From assembly GCF_003987015.1 (NCBI RefSeq), contig NZ_PIPQ01000006.1:62001-126000 (forward strand): a stretch of DNA of 64,000 nt, read 5' to 3'. Each line of letters opens with the position of its first letter. Position 1 is the stretch's first letter. Positions 63,458-64,000 of the stretch are shown here, piece by piece. The DNA comes from Aliidiomarina taiwanensis. Its GTDB lineage: Bacteria; Pseudomonadota; Gammaproteobacteria; Enterobacterales; Alteromonadaceae. Position numbers and translations under genes: made by a program. The notes beneath the pieces were generated by a model. That model ran no database searches, had not been told where the DNA came from, and was given only the letters and a program-made list of their open reading frames with translations.

Positions 63458-64000
63458 TACGCCTTTTCTCCCTTAGGCGTAACAGGAGCTACCACAGCTG
63501 CTTGTCGCTGCAAGATAGAAGTAAACTCTTCAGCAAAGTTAACGTAAGCATTGTCTAAAAGCTCTACGCGGTAGGCGAACCGGTTATAGGCCATCACTGC
63601 AGGAATCGCTGCGAATAAACCCATAGCGGTAGCAACAAGTGCTTCTGCAATACCCGGTGCTACAGCCTGCAAGGTGGCCTGTTGAACATCGCTTAAGGAA
63701 ATGAATGCATTCATAATACCCCAAACGGTACCAAACAAACCGATATAAGGGCTGATAGAGCCAATAGTCGCTAAGACAGAAAGGTTACTTTCTAACAAAT
63801 CTACCTCACGCGAGTGGGCTACGCGCATAGCTCGCTGAGAACCGTTTAAAATAGCACTGGCATCTGACTCTTGGTGCGAGCGTAAGCGTGCAAACTCACG
63901 GAAGCCTGCGTGAAATAAATTTTCAATTCCTTCTTTCCTTTCCCCTTTCGCTGACACTTCTTTGTACAGCTTTGCCAAATCAACCCCTGACCAGAATCGA
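63457..64000 (-). CDS. tolQ: Proton channel component TolQ (partial, cut by window edge)
   Basis: The last 180 residues or so of TolQ, an ExbB/TolQ/MotA-family protein. The frame runs off the window edge; the visible part begins FWSGVDLAKLYKEVSAKG, matching the segment after the first helix of E. coli TolQ. The two C-terminal membrane helices (NLSVLATIGSISPYIGLFGTVWGIM and APGIAEALVATAMGLFAAIPAVMAYN) carry the conserved ion-pathway residues. Its own start and any ybgC upstream lie outside the window. Confidence 0.93.
   Translation of the reverse strand, partial: RFWSGVDLAKLYKEVSAKGERKEGIENLFHAGFREFARLRSHQESDASAILNGSQRAMRVAHSREVDLLESNLSVLATIGSISPYIGLFGTVWGIMNAFISLSDVQQATLQAVAPGIAEALVATAMGLFAAIPAVMAYNRFAYRVELLDNAYVNFAEEFTSILQRQAAVVAPVTPKGEKA

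Overview
The window is an ordinary chromosomal stretch of a marine gammaproteobacterium, most like Alteromonadales (an Idiomarina-type organism is my best guess, not proven). This rests on the pilT-yggS-proC-yggT-rdgB-hemW-trmB-mutY-yggX housekeeping order, a Na+-motor MotX gene, several Na+-coupled transporters, TmcA, a complete tol-pal cluster and a carboxynorspermidine-type polyamine gene pair. I see no rRNA, CRISPR array, insertion sequence, prophage or obvious genomic island. Genes are densely packed, with several translationally coupled overlaps and several convergent overlaps of about 4 bases.

Layout. 1-9.5 kb: type IV pilus retraction ATPase, PLP homeostasis, proline synthesis (proC), YggT, a K+/H+ antiporter, and repair/housekeeping genes (rdgB, hemW, trmB, mutY, yggX). 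9.6-12.6 kb: proBA, tRNA-Phe, then a 417-base gene-free stretch full of hairpins with a tRNA 3'-end remnant and a perfect 73-bp direct repeat. 12.6-18.7 kb: a phospholipase-D lipoprotein, a uracil-DNA-glycosylase-like protein, a YtoQ protein, a trimethylamine-monooxygenase-like FMO, and a sodium:solute symporter coupled to a 43-residue membrane peptide. 19-25.4 kb: a copper P-type ATPase, then a Fur-box-controlled ferric iron ABC transporter. 25.4-30.1 kb: a second-messenger cluster (GAF-HD-GYP protein, class II cyclic nucleotide phosphodiesterase, CHASE2 adenylate/guanylate cyclase).

30-39.3 kb: DUF3429, YrbG exchanger, GNAT, dGTPase-like HD protein, RsuA, lipocalin, FadH (with a FadR-like operator), an aldehyde dehydrogenase and CnoX. 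39.4-43 kb: an MCE-type lipid transport operon whose ATPase subunit has lost every catalytic motif; this is the strongest unusual feature of the window. 43-50 kb: PhnA, a hotdog protein, an NSS transporter, TmcA and the carboxynorspermidine synthase/decarboxylase pair. 50-54.9 kb: MotX, coaX-birA-murB (overlapping), and a two-subunit bacterioferritin with Bfd. 55-59.3 kb: tRNA-Ser, a DASS transporter, a YeeZ-like SDR, nadA and two tRNA-Lys genes. 59.4-64 kb: cpoB-pal-tolB-tolA-tolR-tolQ on the minus strand, with tolQ cut by the window edge.

Functional themes are iron acquisition and storage (Fur box, FbpABC, Bfr/Bfd, YggX), copper export, Na+-based energetics (MotX, SSS, NSS, DASS, YrbG), envelope integrity (Tol-Pal, MCE, lipocalin, PLD) and cyclic-nucleotide signalling. 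Start codons were chosen by Shine-Dalgarno spacing and family length; where this differs from the longest reading frame the entry says so. All family assignments are from reading the protein sequences; no search was run.
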